A DNA stretch of 64,000 bases, from assembly GCA_034336665.1 (NCBI GenBank), contig CM067568.1, forward strand, positions 40,962,770 to 41,026,769, written 5' to 3'. Numbering within the stretch: position 1 is the stretch's first letter; every line of letters begins with the position of its first letter. Made by a program: the position numbers and the translations under genes. The DNA comes from Luscinia megarhynchos (taxonomy: Eukaryota; Chordata; Aves; Passeriformes; Turdidae). Below, piece after piece: positions 62,101-64,000 of this stretch. The notes under the pieces are model-generated. The model was given only the letters and a program-made list of their open reading frames with translations, made no database searches and had not been told where the DNA came from.

Positions 62101-64000
62101 AAGAATAGTCTAGTGCATTAATGTGAATATTCAAAGATAGTTGTTTATCTTATTGCACTCAGAGGTACTTATAATAATTGCAGAAGTTGTTTTAAGGCAC
62201 ATTTATTCAGAGTGATTGCATATATTGTTACTTTATGAATAACATACCCTGTCATGTTAGATTTTAAGTGCCACAGTTTGGACCATACCAGGGTATTTTC
62301 TCCTTTATGAATTTTACAGTTGTGTGTGCCAACTGTTTGTGGCCGATGTAACAACAAGTAAGAGAAATTAGGAGAGAAGCAGGGGGGAGGAGGTAAAGTT
62401 TAAAAGAAAAAAGATGATGGGCAACTGGTGTGCAGCCCTAGGGCTGGCTTGCCCATCCCTTCCCGTGGGATGCTGGCAGGATTGCTGTAGCTGGTGCACT
62501 GGGTGGTGCCAGGGCACAGTGACTGCCCTGCCAGGCTCACTGACCTGCTCTAGATCGGGTGTCAGGCTGCACTGCCATCACTGTTTAGTATGTGAACATG
62601 CTCCTCTTTTCTCCAGGGAACGATGTCTGCTGGGAGAAGATCTCCTGTATCTTTAATTTTTCATTAAGCCTCATTTGCAAGAGATTATGAGATCCCAGCA
62701 GTAGATGCTACAGCAATAGGACTACTGATTTAATAGAAACAGGACTTGTATGGCTTTATTAAGTGATCACAGAAGTAGAAATGACAGTTAAATTGCATGT
62801 GTGACTAACTCTTTTCTACATAGTAACTGTACTTTACAGATTTGCTTCTTTGGAATCGTGTGTTAGGGGGGAGTGCAGCAAGGTGTGCAGATTTTGAGGC
62901 TTAAGAGATTGTCATTAAAGCTACTGTGCTGTGCTTAGTTATTTATTTCTTGCCCAGAGTGATCCAATCAATAACAGAACAAAATCAAATACAACTCCCT
63001 CCCCTCTGAGGAAAAAAGACAAGCTAAATAAAGATGTCCAGGAGAAAATGCCAGCAAACGACATATTGATTTCCAGCAAAGGAGCAAAGTGTAAATGAAA
63101 AATATTCTTCTGACACAGTTATTAAGTGCCAGCTAGCACGCAAAGAAAAACCCATTTACTCTTACTAGAGGCTGAGTCTTCAAAGGGCAGCTGATTCATC
63201 TCAGATCATTTGAGTCTCTAACTTTCTGAAACATAGGCTTCCCTTTACTAAATGTAAAGGAATTTTCTGTATTTAGGCTTTGCTTTGAGAATGCAAAACA
63301 TTTGCTAGAATTCTAATTGTATACCAAGCAAGCAGAGAAGCTGTTTTCTCCCCATTTTATGGCAATATAAACAGAAGCATGAGGAAAGGGAGCAATTTTA
63401 CTGATATCAGATAGTGAATTTATTACAATATCAGGAAAATAAAATCAAGTAACATGTGGGCTCTCATTCAATGTCCTTGGCAATTTGAACTGGGGCAATT
63501 AAAAAAGTTATTGCAACCCAGTGCTCTGCCCTGCCCTTCTGCTGGTGAAGTATGTAACATTTTATTTTACAGCAAGTGTAGTTCATAGCTCAGCACATTA
63601 ATAAAATTATTTCTGTGGCAGTTTAAGATAATACATTAGAATGTGTACCTAATGGACTAGAGCCCATCCCAGCAGAATGCTAAATACTGTCAATAATCTG
63701 GCTCTTTCCTACATATCTATAAGAATCGTTATTCAGCTTTTGCTTCCTGTGTCCTGCTTTAAGCAGAAGTTGAGAATAGCAGGAAGTTGAAGTTTATGCT
63801 GCCCCATGTGTTTAGCTGGTTTTTGTTCTTCTGAGTGGGATAATGGCATAGGGGAGAACACTCTGAATCTATTTTCAGACCATTTCCTAAAAGAAATGTC
63901 TTCCATTTGAAGACTTTTGGACAAGGGTTGGGAGACATCGAGTGGATTGATGTGATATTCAGAAAGTCACATTCCTGAGCAGTGTTGGAATTTCAGCAAA
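59149..64000. other. NRXN3: Intron stretch to the window end
   Basis: No exon or RNA gene is recognised. T17 lies at 60332-60348. A 124-codon frame at 60411-60785 has no recognised domain. Several AT-rich, repeat-free parts (about 61540-61700, 61880-62130, 62860-63180) could be conserved non-coding DNA. A GC-richer patch at 62410-62600 has an 80-codon Cys/Leu-rich frame that I do not consider coding. The intron continues past the window. Confidence 0.55.
60332..60348. repeat. T17 homopolymer
   Basis: Seventeen consecutive T residues lie between aaaatggc and gtgatttcc. It is simple low-complexity sequence. Confidence 0.93.

Noticed and set aside
1..64000. CRISPR array, operon, phage or bacterial mobile element
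   Set aside because: No regularly spaced repeats, no bacterial-style gene packing or ribosome binding sites; the DNA is a vertebrate intron.
1..64000. tRNA, rRNA or snRNA genes
   Set aside because: No B-box-like plus acceptor-stem pattern or known small-RNA sequence was recognised by eye; a covariance-model scan would be needed to exclude degraded copies.

Overview
The window is vertebrate nuclear DNA, almost certainly from a bird. It is AT-rich and CpG-poor, has no operon-like gene packing, and its interspersed repeats are mostly CR1 LINE fragments, the signature retrotransposon of avian genomes. CR1 pieces occur on both strands. Two of them resemble the old CR1 type common in turtles and crocodilians, and there are faint MIR-like SINE relics.

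Only one coding segment can be supported: a 308-bp internal exon at 3847-4154 on the + strand. Its 102 complete codons encode the end of the last laminin/neurexin/sex-hormone-globulin domain (LNS6) of a neurexin, followed by the Ser/Thr-rich juxtamembrane stalk. Wording such as [10 protein letters not shown] and TTTTRKNRS fits neurexin-3 (NRXN3) rather than NRXN1. The exon lies just downstream of splice site 4 and ends where splice site 5 begins. It is shared by alpha- and beta-neurexins. Everything else is intron: about 3.8 kb of the intron before the exon and nearly 60 kb of the intron after it. Neither flanking exon was found.

Layout: 1-3846 upstream intron; 3847-4154 NRXN3 exon; 4155-64000 downstream intron. 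The downstream intron carries CR1 fragments at about 4.99-5.43 kb (+), 13.77-14.10 kb (+), 30.64-31.76 kb (+, ancient), 33.13-33.63 kb (-), 33.81-34.60 kb (-), 50.75-50.84 kb (-), 57.30-57.64 kb (+, ancient) and 58.98-59.15 kb (+). MIR-like relics lie near 28.5 kb and 43.9-44.2 kb. There is an AT microsatellite at 39.3 kb and several long A or T tracts. Between them are repeat-poor stretches, some with transcription-factor-like motif arrangements that could be conserved non-coding elements. The clearest is a 14-bp perfect palindrome of the TALE-homeodomain type at 58405-58418. Others are an inverted octamer pair at 49966-50028 and three CACGTG E-boxes within 122 bp at 42682-42803.

The many short open frames outside the exon look like chance. 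The exception is the frame running through the exon donor, which would add a 29-residue hydrophobic tail and then a stop. No new multi-gene system is visible. The most useful leads concern NRXN3 splice-site-5 biology and candidate intronic enhancers.
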